Shown here piece by piece: positions 42,060 through 50,290 of a DNA stretch of 55,999 nt; within the stretch, counting starts at the first letter, position 1, and every line of letters begins with the position of its first letter. The stretch comes from a virus. The notes under the pieces are model-generated. The model made no database searches, was not told where the DNA came from, and was given only the letters and a program-made list of their open reading frames with translations. The position numbers and the translations under genes are program-made. The stretch covers positions 1 to 55,999 of IMG/VR virus record IMGVR_UViG_3300024262_006261. One strand, written 5' to 3'.

Positions 42060-42364
42060 TATCTATACATATATGTCCTATAAAAATCATAAACATCCAA
42101 AAGGTTGACTATGGTTACTATTCTTCCTATAGTCAAATCAAAAAACGGGTCTTCTATTCCACTTACCAAGCAAATTATCCACCAGTAGTTTACAGTATTA
42201 TAATTCTTGTAGCTAATAATATCCGGTCTTTTTCTATCAATAGAATTCAATCGATAGTAACTGGGGGTTCGTGTTATACTGAGTTTGGTTAGATTATTGT
42301 CTAAAAAATCTAACTCAGCAGTTCCGTCTACCTTTACTTTCTTAAAAAATTTGGTTCTATTCAT
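42059..42364 (-). CDS. gp53/LysM-like baseplate protein
   Basis: This 101-residue protein has RPDIISYKNYNTVNYWWIICLVSGIEDPFFDLTIGRIVTI interrupted only by normal loops. The YKxYxTVxYWWIIxxxNGIxDPF pattern marks small baseplate proteins related to T4 gp53 and tail protein X. It overlaps the hub gene by one base. Confidence 0.75.
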   Translation of the reverse strand: MNRTKFFKKVKVDGTAELDFLDNNLTKLSITRTPSYYRLNSIDRKRPDIISYKNYNTVNYWWIICLVSGIEDPFFDLTIGRIVTIVNLLDVYDFYRTYMYR

Positions 42365-42368
42365 AATT

Positions 42369-43214
42369 CTAATATGCCGAACGAGGGCCCTCTATATATT
42401 CTCCCATTTTAGACTCCCAATCCTTAGAAACACGACTAGACGGTTCTACTTTTGCCTCCTCTTTTTTTACCCTCTTCCTTCGAAAGACATTATTATAAAT
42501 ACTATACAACTCGTCTTTTGTAACAATTTGGTATGTCTCAAATTGAAGATCGATAGAAGAACTAATAGGTTTACCTCTAGTCGTAAATTTAGGTGCATAT
42601 CTCACAGCAGCTTCTTTTACCACCACACTTTCAAATGTCAAAAAGTTTCCTATTTTGATTGTGATAATCTCTCTCCCACCAAGATTAAACGGACTGGGCC
42701 CTGGCGGATACATCTTATATAATTTATCACCCGTCCCAAATCCTTTAACCACTAATTTGCTCAACCAATTACCTCCCTCAAAAAGAACCCCTCTACCAGG
42801 AAGAACCAACTGTTGAAGAGCCAGTGTAGGTTTTACCACTTCTTCTATCTCATCATCTTCTGCTTCAAATTTTAGATTCAAATTGATTGTTATAGGAGAA
42901 GTACCCTGCCATAATCTTCTAGATCCCCAAGCAAAAACAGTAGAAGCTCCCCAAACTTCCTGAATAGCAGCTTCCACCTTTCCTCCAAAGAAAGAACTTC
43001 GACCAACAGGCTCCCAACGACTGCTAACCCTCATCTGTATGTCCTCTTGCATTACAGCTTTTACAATCAATATATTCTCATAACTTCTATCATGACTACG
43101 AATAGTTACAATGTAAGGATTTCCTACACGATCTCCCTTATATCCTAATACGATCATAGGAGGGGCCATTTCTAAGGAGTAATGATCGACTTCATAAGGT
43201 GCTTTTATGCTCAT
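42369..43214 (-). CDS. tail/baseplate structural protein
   Basis: This 281-residue protein has beta-rich segments (RSHDRSYENILIVKAVMQED, PITINLNLKFEAEDDE, SIDLQFETYQIVTKDELY) and a charged C-terminus (RRKRVKKEEAKVEPS). It sits between the tape measure and gp53-like genes, where tube-initiator or tail-tube-associated baseplate proteins (gp48/gp54 position in T4) are coded. Family not firmly recognised. Confidence 0.55.
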   Translation of the reverse strand: MSIKAPYEVDHYSLEMAPPMIVLGYKGDRVGNPYIVTIRSHDRSYENILIVKAVMQEDIQMRVSSRWEPVGRSSFFGGKVEAAIQEVWGASTVFAWGSRRLWQGTSPITINLNLKFEAEDDEIEEVVKPTLALQQLVLPGRGVLFEGGNWLSKLVVKGFGTGDKLYKMYPPGPSPFNLGGREIITIKIGNFLTFESVVVKEAAVRYAPKFTTRGKPISSSIDLQFETYQIVTKDELYSIYNNVFRRKRVKKEEAKVEPSSRVSKDWESKMGEYIEGPRSAY

Positions 43215-43222
43215 AATTTCTC

Positions 43223-44863
43223 CTATTCGGTTCCCACTGCCAAACCTGAACTTACCTCTATTCTTAATATATCATCAAGACCCTTAAAGAAATATTCTTG
43301 AGGTGTTGTCGGTACTGCTATATTACGAGATTTCATAAGTTCCTCTCTTATCTTAGACAATTCCTGACTAGGTTTTTCCATTAGACGTTCTATATCCTTT
43401 ATCATATCAAAGGTTGGAATTTGAGATATAGGTACAATTTCACCAGTAGGAAGTACGACAGAGCCTTTTCTCACTTCAAGAAACGAATCTTCCCCACCAA
43501 CGGTCTCAGGACGCTCTCTTCCTCCGGGAACAAATGTCCAAGCAGGCCTCTTCTCCCATTTCTTAACCGCCCCTGGATGTCTTTCCCCTGCCAAACGTAT
43601 TGCTCTAGCCTTATACGCTTCTTCTTCACTTAATATAGCTTCCTCTGGTAAGAAACCTGTCTCTGTCTTCCCTAAAAAAACATTTTTAAAGGCATTAGCC
43701 AGTATCGTACTAAGGTCTGTATGCTTGTCTATCCAACTACCCAACTTCCAACCAAGACCAGCAGCAAGCGATATAGCCACTCCTTTCCCCAAAACACCAA
43801 CAATAGGCCCTCCTTTCCCTAACAATCCACTTATCTTCCCAAGAGTCGTTTTAATCCCAATCCATACCAATACAGCCCCTCCCAAACTTTCCAACGATTC
43901 AAGAGCTTTTCCTCCTAACCCCATAGTTACCTCTGTACCCTCCACACCTCCTATAGTCTTTCCCTTTAATAATCTAAGAACATCTCTCGTCCATTTAGCT
44001 TTGTGTGCTAGATGATGGAAAAAATACCACATAGGCATTGCTTCATATCTTAAATCCCTCTTACCATAAGCCCCTCCACGAGCAACTGGAGTCTGTATTC
44101 CAGGAAGACCTGTAATAGGAGCCGCAGCAGGAGGAATGGTTGCAAGAGTCGCCGCAGGAGGTACTCCCAAACCTACCTCTCCCCTACCCACACCATAACC
44201 AGGAAGAGCTTCTTCAAATAAGGTCCTCTTTCGAATACGAGAACCCTCTGAGATTCCGCGGACAATTCCCCCAAAAGTAGCACCAACTCCTGCAAGTGCT
44301 GTTGTGGTGCCATATCCTAATGATCTATAATATGCTCGCTTAGCAGTAGACACACCTATCTGCCAAAAAGGAGCCCCCAAAGCTCTCATCCATCCCCTAT
44401 GCCCTGGTCCCTTTTTAGTTCTAACACCCTTAAGATATCCAGAGACCGTTTCATGTGCTGATTTAAGATCTTCTGTAGTCGTATCTAGACTTTCTTGAGC
44501 TTTTACCATCCTTTCTCGCAAGTCTGCATAATCATCTGCTAATTCACTGAGTTGGTTTATTTGTGGATTTATTCTCTCCATAGCTGAGAATAGCTTATCT
44601 AACTCTTCTTTTTTAGCCCGCCGACCAGCACTTGACGCAACCCTTCCTATCAACCCTATGACAATTAAAAGATTTTTCTTTAACTCCCCTAGAAGTTTTC
44701 CTGCATCTGTGTTGGAAGGAAAAGATTGCTCTAATTGTTCGACAAAAGGCAAATGAACTGTCTTGTACAATGCCTTAACATTTAGCAGGTCATTTATCGT
44801 TAGATTGTCTAACGCTCTCATACCTTCCTTCAAATACCTTTTTTGCCATTTATATTCTTCCAT
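43223..44863 (-). CDS. tape measure protein candidate
   Basis: This 546-residue protein starts with about 150 residues of helix and coiled coil (LDKLFSAMERINPQINQL, LRERMVKAQESLDTTTEDL). It then has Gly/Ala-rich hydrophobic stretches such as GAVLVWIGIKTTLGKISGLL and GVLGKGVAISLAAGLGWKLG, the usual membrane-insertion segments. It lies directly after the chaperone and its frameshift extension, the classical position. T4 gp29 has 590 residues, so the length fits a contractile tail. Confidence 0.75.
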   Translation of the reverse strand: MEEYKWQKRYLKEGMRALDNLTINDLLNVKALYKTVHLPFVEQLEQSFPSNTDAGKLLGELKKNLLIVIGLIGRVASSAGRRAKKEELDKLFSAMERINPQINQLSELADDYADLRERMVKAQESLDTTTEDLKSAHETVSGYLKGVRTKKGPGHRGWMRALGAPFWQIGVSTAKRAYYRSLGYGTTTALAGVGATFGGIVRGISEGSRIRKRTLFEEALPGYGVGRGEVGLGVPPAATLATIPPAAAPITGLPGIQTPVARGGAYGKRDLRYEAMPMWYFFHHLAHKAKWTRDVLRLLKGKTIGGVEGTEVTMGLGGKALESLESLGGAVLVWIGIKTTLGKISGLLGKGGPIVGVLGKGVAISLAAGLGWKLGSWIDKHTDLSTILANAFKNVFLGKTETGFLPEEAILSEEEAYKARAIRLAGERHPGAVKKWEKRPAWTFVPGGRERPETVGGEDSFLEVRKGSVVLPTGEIVPISQIPTFDMIKDIERLMEKPSQELSKIREELMKSRNIAVPTTPQEYFFKGLDDILRIEVSSGLAVGTE

Positions 44864-45088
44864 TTATTTCTTCTTATATAAAGAGTTGTATGACTCATGC
44901 TCTTTCTTTTTTCTTTCTACCAACTTAGAATACATCCAATTTATCTTACAAATAGAACTATTGAGTACATCTTCCAACGACATAGATGTATTATAAGTCA
45001 ACTCAAATTGTATCTCCCATAATTCTTGCAAGGGCCGGACCTTGTGGAACAAGAATGTCCAAGAGGCAAAAGGGTAAGGAAATCTCAC
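44864..45088 (-). CDS. tail assembly chaperone frameshift extension
   Basis: This frame overlaps the end of the 45003 gene by about 85 bases and ends one base before the tape measure gene. It has no convincing start of its own: the GTG at 45088 directly abuts AAGGAGG. The part beyond the upstream stop (from about QFELTYNTSMSLEDVL to SLYKKK) is helical and charged. Position and size suit a chaperone extension made by ribosomal frameshifting (+1 or -2 here). An alternative is independent initiation at the internal ATG (MSLEDV). Confidence 0.55.
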   Translation of the reverse strand: MRFPYPFASWTFLFHKVRPLQELWEIQFELTYNTSMSLEDVLNSSICKINWMYSKLVERKKKEHESYNSLYKKK

Positions 45089-45731
45089 CCTCCTTCCCGC
45101 ATTTAGAACAAATATAAGGTGCTTCTAACTGAGGTCCGTGATAAAACCGTTCATGAAATGCTCTTACCTTTGCCACATCGATAGCAGGAAGATTGGATAA
45201 AAACAGCATTCGTTTCATTGCATCCAATTCGGGATCTACGATACTTGCTGCATACCTATAGAGCCAAGATGAACCAGTAGAATTCTTGGTAAAATTAATA
45301 ATGTCTATTTCATCCTGCACCCGTAGCAATCTAAGTTTTATCTTATTCCCTGAAGATAAGGCTACTTCATAAGGCTCATTGTAATCTTCCGGCAAGTCTA
45401 TAATTTCCAATTCGCCCAAATCTATATCTGCTACAATATTACTACCGCAAAATTCACAGGTGTTTTCTACAGCAGTTAGATTAGAATAAGAATTGATGAC
45501 TTCCCATATCAATATAAATAAGTGATCTCCTGAAGTCAACTGCTCTATTTCCACACCTCTTACCACCTCTTTAAGAACAGCAGGAAGTTTTCGTTCAAAG
45601 TTCTCCGCAGACAATTGAGCGAGTATTTCTTCCTCCTTTCCTAAAAGAGGTCTTAATTGAACATCTTCGGGTTTAATTCCTTCGTATAATTTACACCCAG
45701 ACGGTAAATTAACCTGTACAAACTCTGACAT
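45003..45731 (-). CDS. T4 gp26-like baseplate/tail assembly chaperone with zinc-type Cys pairs
   Basis: This 242-residue protein opens FVQVNLPSGCKLYEGIKPEDVQLRPLLGKEEEILAQLSAENF, split by normal loops. The LPS...LRPL-GKEEE pattern marks the T4-type gp26/gp51 hub-assembly family. It has two CxxC pairs, CEFCGS and CSKCGK, able to bind zinc. Its end overlaps a second frame, and the next full gene is the tape measure. The stop context ATT-TGA-G with GGGAG just upstream (45014-45018) resembles the layout of the prfB +1 frameshift site. Confidence 0.75.
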   Translation of the reverse strand: MSEFVQVNLPSGCKLYEGIKPEDVQLRPLLGKEEEILAQLSAENFERKLPAVLKEVVRGVEIEQLTSGDHLFILIWEVINSYSNLTAVENTCEFCGSNIVADIDLGELEIIDLPEDYNEPYEVALSSGNKIKLRLLRVQDEIDIINFTKNSTGSSWLYRYAASIVDPELDAMKRMLFLSNLPAIDVAKVRAFHERFYHGPQLEAPYICSKCGKEGEISLPFCLLDILVPQGPALARIMGDTI

Positions 45732-45742
45732 AACTACTCTCC

Positions 45743-45898
45743 TTAATCATTCATATATGTAAGCCAACGAACTATTCCTTGAAAAGTTTTTACCAAAACA
45801 TACCCCAAACCATACCCCAGCCCTCCTAATATTAAAAAAGCCACAATAGGACCAACGATTGTCATAAATAACAAAAATACCCCAAAAGCCATATCCAT
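45743..45898 (-). CDS. small membrane protein (51 aa)
   Basis: The ATG at 45898 follows GAGGAGAG and opens a frame beginning MDMAFGVFLLFMTIVGP, continuing hydrophobic through VAFLILGGLGYGLGYVLV and ending in a polar KTFQGIVRWLTYMND tail. One or two membrane spans are expected. It is tandem with a similar gene at 45925 behind an almost identical ribosome-binding leader. A holin-like or envelope-acting role is possible but not shown. Confidence 0.6.
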   Translation of the reverse strand: MDMAFGVFLLFMTIVGPIVAFLILGGLGYGLGYVLVKTFQGIVRWLTYMND

Positions 45899-45924
45899 AT
45901 CTCTACTCTCCTCAATTCAAAAAA

Positions 45925-46074
45925 TTAGTATTCATTTATCAACCATTTCACCAAACTAACCACTCCATAAACACTCAAAGAAAATGCCACAATACCCACA
46001 ATGGGGTGAATCCATCCTGCCAACAGTATAAAAGGAATTACAATAAACAACAAAATACCCGCTACAATCTCCAT
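45925..46074 (-). CDS. small membrane protein (49 aa)
   Basis: The ATG at 46074 lies behind the same GAGGAGAG-TAGAGAT leader as the next gene. The product MEIVAGILLFIVIPFILL continues AGWIHPIVGIVAFSLSVYGV and ends SLVKWLINEY, giving two likely membrane spans with a short turn. It resembles the 51-residue neighbour in length and layout, suggesting duplication. The function is unknown. Confidence 0.6.
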   Translation of the reverse strand: MEIVAGILLFIVIPFILLAGWIHPIVGIVAFSLSVYGVVSLVKWLINEY

Positions 46075-46359
46075 ATCTCTACTCTCCTCAGCTTGGTATC
46101 ATTAAACTCCATATCTTATTATCGTCCTTTTTGTTCATAATATGAAGACTTTTTTCATTCTATTATCTCTATAGCATTTCTTCTATTCTCATCTCCAAAA
46201 ACCCTATATTCTTTCTCATCTCTACTTTATACAGGACTGTACGTGCTATTTAATTATCTTGATTTAGCAGAGAAAACAGAATAAAAAAATAAATTCAGAT
46301 TTTTCTAAAAACCAAAAAACACATACAGTTCTCTACGATTCCACCAGCAAACGTATCAA
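46075..46359. other. gene-free, T/A-rich stretch
   Basis: No frame with a plausible start and length is seen on either strand. On the minus strand it is rich in T-runs (for example around 46285-46320), which may help end the RNA that starts near 46650. Confidence 0.5.
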
Positions 46360-46650
46360 AAAGACTCTATCCTGTCCTGCCCAGGTTGAGAGAATTTCTG
46401 CTCAGAGCCTGGATTATAAATAAATGAGATAGGAGTGAACTTGATACCTGCCCTACAGGACACATCTGTATTAGATGCCCGAACATCTGAAGTTCGGATG
46501 CACCGTTCGTCGGTGCTAGGACGCTCAGTATAGAGCTTTTTATAGGATAAAGCTCCATGTGTGGAAACCTCTTTTCTGGAGGATATAGGCAACGACACAA
46601 GTTTCTTTCCACCAGAAAAGAGACCTATGCCGCCACCCTTTATTCTATTC
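46360..46650 (-). ncRNA. structured non-coding RNA of about 290 nt
   Basis: A transcript from the promoter at 46657-46685 would contain at least four exact stems: an 11-bp pair (46569-46579 with 46612-46622), 7 bp (46533-46539 with 46549-46555), 6 bp (46500-46505 with 46511-46516) and 6 bp (46479-46484 with 46492-46497). There is also a long-range 7-bp pair (46373-46379 with 46456-46462). A further 7-bp pair (46561-46567 with 46606-46612) would compete with the first. A T-run follows near 46358. The overlapping frames lack ribosome-binding sites and protein-like composition. No known RNA class is recognised. Confidence 0.62.
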
Positions 46651-46656
46651 ATTATA

Positions 46657-46685
46657 ATTATAGTACCTTTTTTCACTTTTGTCAA
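46657..46685 (-). promoter_or_regulatory. consensus sigma70-type promoter of the structured RNA
   Basis: On the minus strand TTGACA (46680-46685) and TATAAT (46657-46662) are both perfect, with a 17-base spacer. The start would fall near 46650. It lies within the late block yet drives no obvious protein gene, supporting an RNA product. Confidence 0.75.
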
Positions 46686-46702
46686 ATACATAATAAAAAA
46701 GT

Positions 46703-47356
46703 CTATTCTATTCTATCTACACTCAGTTCTATGGAAAGTCTTACAATGTCTTCGTCTGCATATTTCAAATCATATGTAGGTAAAGACTTCGGGAATACTT
46801 TAGCTAACTTGAACTCTTTAACCTGTATTCCCCCTCGATCTAAAAGACTGACATACATAGACATAGCATAATGATTCTTTGGAGAATAATAACCTGCAGG
46901 GCTTATCACCATATTTCGCCAACCATAAAAAAAGCTGCTAACACAATCTTTCAAAGGTTTGACAAATACCAAAGTTACTGTGCTAATACTTAATTTACCT
47001 GGAAAGAATGCTTGGTAAGGACCATATCGTAACTGGGATAAATCTCCTATGGTATAATCTCCAAACCTAACCTCTTGACAAAGAGTCGATATATCCAAAC
47101 CATCGACCCCTCCCATCTCAAAAGGCATACGCACTTCCCAATTATATGTCCTTTGCAAACTTCCGGTTTGAACCCCCGGAGGTCCTGAAAGAAATTTATA
47201 AGCCTTGGTGCCTATATCAAAAAATCGTTTATACTTGGCAACTTCAGAAACATCGTCCTTGAGTGCATACCTAGCCACGGTAAGTCCTACATCTGAAACC
47301 CTCTTTTTTCCTCCAAAAATTCTATCAACAATAGATGTATCTTTCATGCACCGCAT
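46703..47356 (-). CDS. gp19-like tail tube family protein, longer paralogue
   Basis: This 217-residue protein has YNWEVRMPFEMGGVDGLDIS, CQEVRFGDYTIGDL, FFPGKLSISTVTLVFVKPL, FYGWRNMVISPAGYYSPKNHYAMSMYVSLLDRGG and a terminal EDIVRLSIELSVDR. These are the strands and loops of the T4 gp19 / phage tube fold. It follows a shorter tube-like gene. One may form the tube and the other a tube-end or baseplate tube protein (gp54/gp48-like role). Confidence 0.75.
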   Translation of the reverse strand: MRCMKDTSIVDRIFGGKKRVSDVGLTVARYALKDDVSEVAKYKRFFDIGTKAYKFLSGPPGVQTGSLQRTYNWEVRMPFEMGGVDGLDISTLCQEVRFGDYTIGDLSQLRYGPYQAFFPGKLSISTVTLVFVKPLKDCVSSFFYGWRNMVISPAGYYSPKNHYAMSMYVSLLDRGGIQVKEFKLAKVFPKSLPTYDLKYADEDIVRLSIELSVDRIE

Positions 47357-47359
47357 ACT

Positions 47360-47872
47360 TTAATACTTCTCCCAGTGGTCAAAGCTCCAAGTAACAGGAA
47401 GAACCACATTACCTTCTGAATCGTAAGCCAAAGCAATATCTGCTATAGATTCAGGGTAGCATCCAACCAATCGTATAGTCAATGTATTTGAATTATCTCG
47501 TGACACCATCTTAAGATATATATCGGTCTTGACATTTATATCGTCGTCTCCAGTGTTATCATAATCATCTACAAGTCGTTGGAGCCAAGCATAAAGATCC
47601 GAAAATATAGCAGCATCTTCGCCTTCTATAAAAGCACAATCCCACGTATGACTATAGGTTAGTTTCCCTGGATATTTAATACCTGCACTCTGCTTATAAG
47701 GAATTAAAATAGAACCCACAGATCTACCAGGTATGTTAGCAGACGTGCACCGAAGATTCAACGTATTAGAATCTCCTCCTCCCACCGGTAAGGGGATAAT
47801 TACCTCCCACAAATAATCACGCATAAGATTAGACAGATTTCGTCTTAATCCTTCAGATGACATAGTACTCAT
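47360..47872 (-). CDS. gp19-like tail tube protein
   Basis: This 170-residue protein has LMRDYLWEVIIPLPVGG, LRCTSANIPGRSVGSILIPYKQSAGIKYPGKLTYSHTWDC separated by loops, and VGCYPESIADIALAYDSEG...VTWSFDHWEKY, as expected for the major tube subunit next to the sheath gene. It starts behind AAGGAG and lies 34 bases after the sheath gene. Confidence 0.8.
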   Translation of the reverse strand: MSTMSSEGLRRNLSNLMRDYLWEVIIPLPVGGGDSNTLNLRCTSANIPGRSVGSILIPYKQSAGIKYPGKLTYSHTWDCAFIEGEDAAIFSDLYAWLQRLVDDYDNTGDDDINVKTDIYLKMVSRDNSNTLTIRLVGCYPESIADIALAYDSEGNVVLPVTWSFDHWEKY

Positions 47873-47906
47873 AATAAAACTCCTTACTATTCAATTTACT
47901 AATAGA

Positions 47907-49541
47907 TTAAAAAAGTACACCCTTCGTTATAAGTTCGTTAAATGACACACCTGTTGTCGTAATAATAGTCTGCAACTGTATAAACTCAGCTGATCTTATA
48001 GGTTTAACAAATATATCTACATGCAATTCATTTCTGTCTATCACAGCAGGAGTGTTATTTGTCGTACTACAAACATTAAGGTATCCTTTATCTCCTAACT
48101 CAGTTTGAAAGGCTCCCTTAGCAGACAAATTATCCATATACTCATCTAGCATTGCTGTTATTCTAAATCTTGTCAACTCACTATTAGGCTCAAACAAAAA
48201 TGTCTGCAGTGAAGTAGACACTTCTTTTTCCAACACAATAAGCAATCGTCGAACATTCACTCTATCCAAAGCAGATGGTTTAACCTGTAAAGTCTTTTGG
48301 CCCCAAATAACATTCCCTTGTCCTCTAAATGTTTGCAATGGATTAACCTGATATTTATACAGCGTATCTCTTTCGCCTTTTGTAAAGATATCAGACAAAG
48401 CCAACACATTAAGCAACCCGCGATTAAATCCTGCAGGTGCCCACCAAGCCTCTTCTACGCTGTCGTTATAAGCATACTGAGAAGCAACAAATCCTGATGG
48501 AGGCACCGTAACTACCTTATCATTGTAAGGGTCATTTATCTTGACCCAAGGAGCATACAAAGCAGCATAACTTGAGTTGATGTTTAAATCGTCTCGTCTC
48601 CAATCTGTAATTGTTTGAGCAGAAGCCAAATTAGAATAAGAGGTGTCCAAGACAGCAATACAATCTTTTCTCGCTTCTGCTATTGCTACTATTGCACTGG
48701 CTACCGTCGCAGTAGTATATCCACCGGCAATCAGTATCCTTACATCTATATCACTTGGATTTTCAAAATCACTCCAAGCTGCTGCTATTTGAGAAGCAGT
48801 AGCTTCACTCCCATTTACACCTCCAGTAGCTTGTATGTAGGTAGATGCATTTTCTTTAGGCAGCACAGTATCAGCAACATCTGTATTATCTGCGACACGA
48901 ATGTAGCTACTATAACCGTTAATTACATCTTCAAGATACACCTGCTTATTATATCCGTCAGTCTTAGTCTTACGCGACACCTTCCAAGACTCTACTAAAC
49001 TATAATTACCATCGTTATCAGGATAATAGACTTCTATTACAAATGTATATTGGTCTGCTACCTCGCAAGCATGTTCATCATCTTCATCATAATAAAGATT
49101 ATTTACATCCTTTATTATAATCTTAATATTATTTCCCCAAAGCCCCTGATTCTCAGCAAAAATACTAAATATCTCATCAGAAACAGTAGAATCATCGTAG
49201 AAGTCTGCTGCAGACTGTCCTACTGCAAACCCTGCATTATCATCACTGGAATCTTCGTTTACAATACTAATACCTGCGTATAAGGCTCCGTTGATAACAC
49301 GCTTGCAATACAATATATTACCATTTTCCAAGAAAGCCAATGCAGAATAATGGAAATAATTATTGAGCACAGGCTCTCCGTACTTGCTAATAAATTGTTG
49401 AGAATTGGTTATCAACGTCGCATCAGTTGGACCTTTCACTGAATAACCTACAATAGCCGCTGAGCTCGTAGCTATCGCAGGAACTATTGTGGACAAGTCC
49501 TTTTCCTGACTATACACACCTGCTGAAATATAATTACCCAT
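47907..49541 (-). CDS. tail sheath protein (gp18-like)
   Basis: This 544-residue protein opens ISAGVYSQEKDLSTIVPAIATSSAAIVGYSVKGP, broken by loops, with LITNSQQFISKYGEP next. It ends in the conserved C-terminal domain (NVIWGQKTLQ, RVNVRRLLIVLEKEVSTSLQTFLFEPN, LHVDIFVKPIRSAEFIQLQ). This is the contractile sheath and the strongest sign of a myovirus-type tail. Confidence 0.93.
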   Translation of the reverse strand: MGNYISAGVYSQEKDLSTIVPAIATSSAAIVGYSVKGPTDATLITNSQQFISKYGEPVLNNYFHYSALAFLENGNILYCKRVINGALYAGISIVNEDSSDDNAGFAVGQSAADFYDDSTVSDEIFSIFAENQGLWGNNIKIIIKDVNNLYYDEDDEHACEVADQYTFVIEVYYPDNDGNYSLVESWKVSRKTKTDGYNKQVYLEDVINGYSSYIRVADNTDVADTVLPKENASTYIQATGGVNGSEATASQIAAAWSDFENPSDIDVRILIAGGYTTATVASAIVAIAEARKDCIAVLDTSYSNLASAQTITDWRRDDLNINSSYAALYAPWVKINDPYNDKVVTVPPSGFVASQYAYNDSVEEAWWAPAGFNRGLLNVLALSDIFTKGERDTLYKYQVNPLQTFRGQGNVIWGQKTLQVKPSALDRVNVRRLLIVLEKEVSTSLQTFLFEPNSELTRFRITAMLDEYMDNLSAKGAFQTELGDKGYLNVCSTTNNTPAVIDRNELHVDIFVKPIRSAEFIQLQTIITTTGVSFNELITKGVLF

Positions 49542-49558
49542 GATATTACTCCTTATAT

Positions 49559-50290
49559 TTACAAATCATCTTCTGTTATTGTATCACTACACAATAACAA
49601 ATCTTCATTAGGTTCGTCAATAAAATCTTCTATATCCTCATCTTCTATTTCGTCTCGGTCGTAAACCTTAAGATAGATTGTTTTGATAGTCTTAATCTGA
49701 GCATCACTAAATGTCCAACCTTCTACTTCTACGGGCACCCTAGAAACGTAATAAGTACCCCGCTTGTACAAATCATCCAAAGGAGACTCATCAAATATCT
49801 CTCCTGTTATTCTTACGTTAAGATCAACAGGATATGTCTCATCAAAATACAATCTAACATAAGGTGTATTATGCTCCCAAAACAAGCATTCTTCCGCTAT
49901 ACTATTTAGCTTATCCCTATCCAAACTCCAAAACCATAGGTTATAGGACATGATTGTAGGAACAGCTTTTATTCTCACAACACCGGTATGCTCTGATACC
50001 TCTCCACTATCGTCCAAACTGTCTGTATAAGAAACAAGGATTCCTCTACGAGCAGCCGGCATTGTCAATCGTTTACGGTCAAGAACAGTTGACTCTCTCC
50101 AAAGATTCATAAAGTCCATTCTTGTCCGTTCTCTCATATCAGATATCTTTCTAAAAGCAACTGGCTTAGGGTAAAGAACAATATTCTCCCGCAGCACATC
50201 CAACGCAGTAAAGCCCATTATAGAATAGAACTTAGACCAAATAGCTGCTCGCACCCCTTCATCAATTATCTTTAAGAATGTTTCTGCCAT
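49559..50290 (-). CDS. tail completion / neck protein candidate
   Basis: This 243-residue protein (AETFLKIIDEGVRAAIWSKF ... LYPKPVAFRKISDMRERTRMDFMNLWRE ... PYVRLYFDETYPVDLNVRI) precedes the sheath gene in transcription order. That is the usual site of tail terminator or sheath-completion genes (gp15/gp3 role). Its C-terminus is very acidic. No firm family match by eye. Confidence 0.5.
   Translation of the reverse strand: MAETFLKIIDEGVRAAIWSKFYSIMGFTALDVLRENIVLYPKPVAFRKISDMRERTRMDFMNLWRESTVLDRKRLTMPAARRGILVSYTDSLDDSGEVSEHTGVVRIKAVPTIMSYNLWFWSLDRDKLNSIAEECLFWEHNTPYVRLYFDETYPVDLNVRITGEIFDESPLDDLYKRGTYYVSRVPVEVEGWTFSDAQIKTIKTIYLKVYDRDEIEDEDIEDFIDEPNEDLLLCSDTITEDDL

Noticed and set aside
46335-46350. 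tRNA-like 3' end (TTCCACCA on the plus strand)
   Set aside because: There is no T-loop, anticodon arm or acceptor pairing upstream.
46413-46424. T4-type late promoter TATAAATA on the plus strand
   Set aside because: It points away from any plus-strand gene and lies inside the structured minus-strand RNA.
46360-46650. CsrB-type RNA sponge for the phage CsrA
   Set aside because: Only a handful of GGA triplets occur and most are not in hairpin loops; known sponges have many looped ANGGA sites.
46356-46691. A 111-codon minus-strand frame over the structured RNA
   Set aside because: It starts within the promoter region, lacks a ribosome-binding site, has no protein-like pattern, and its DNA is better explained by RNA stems.
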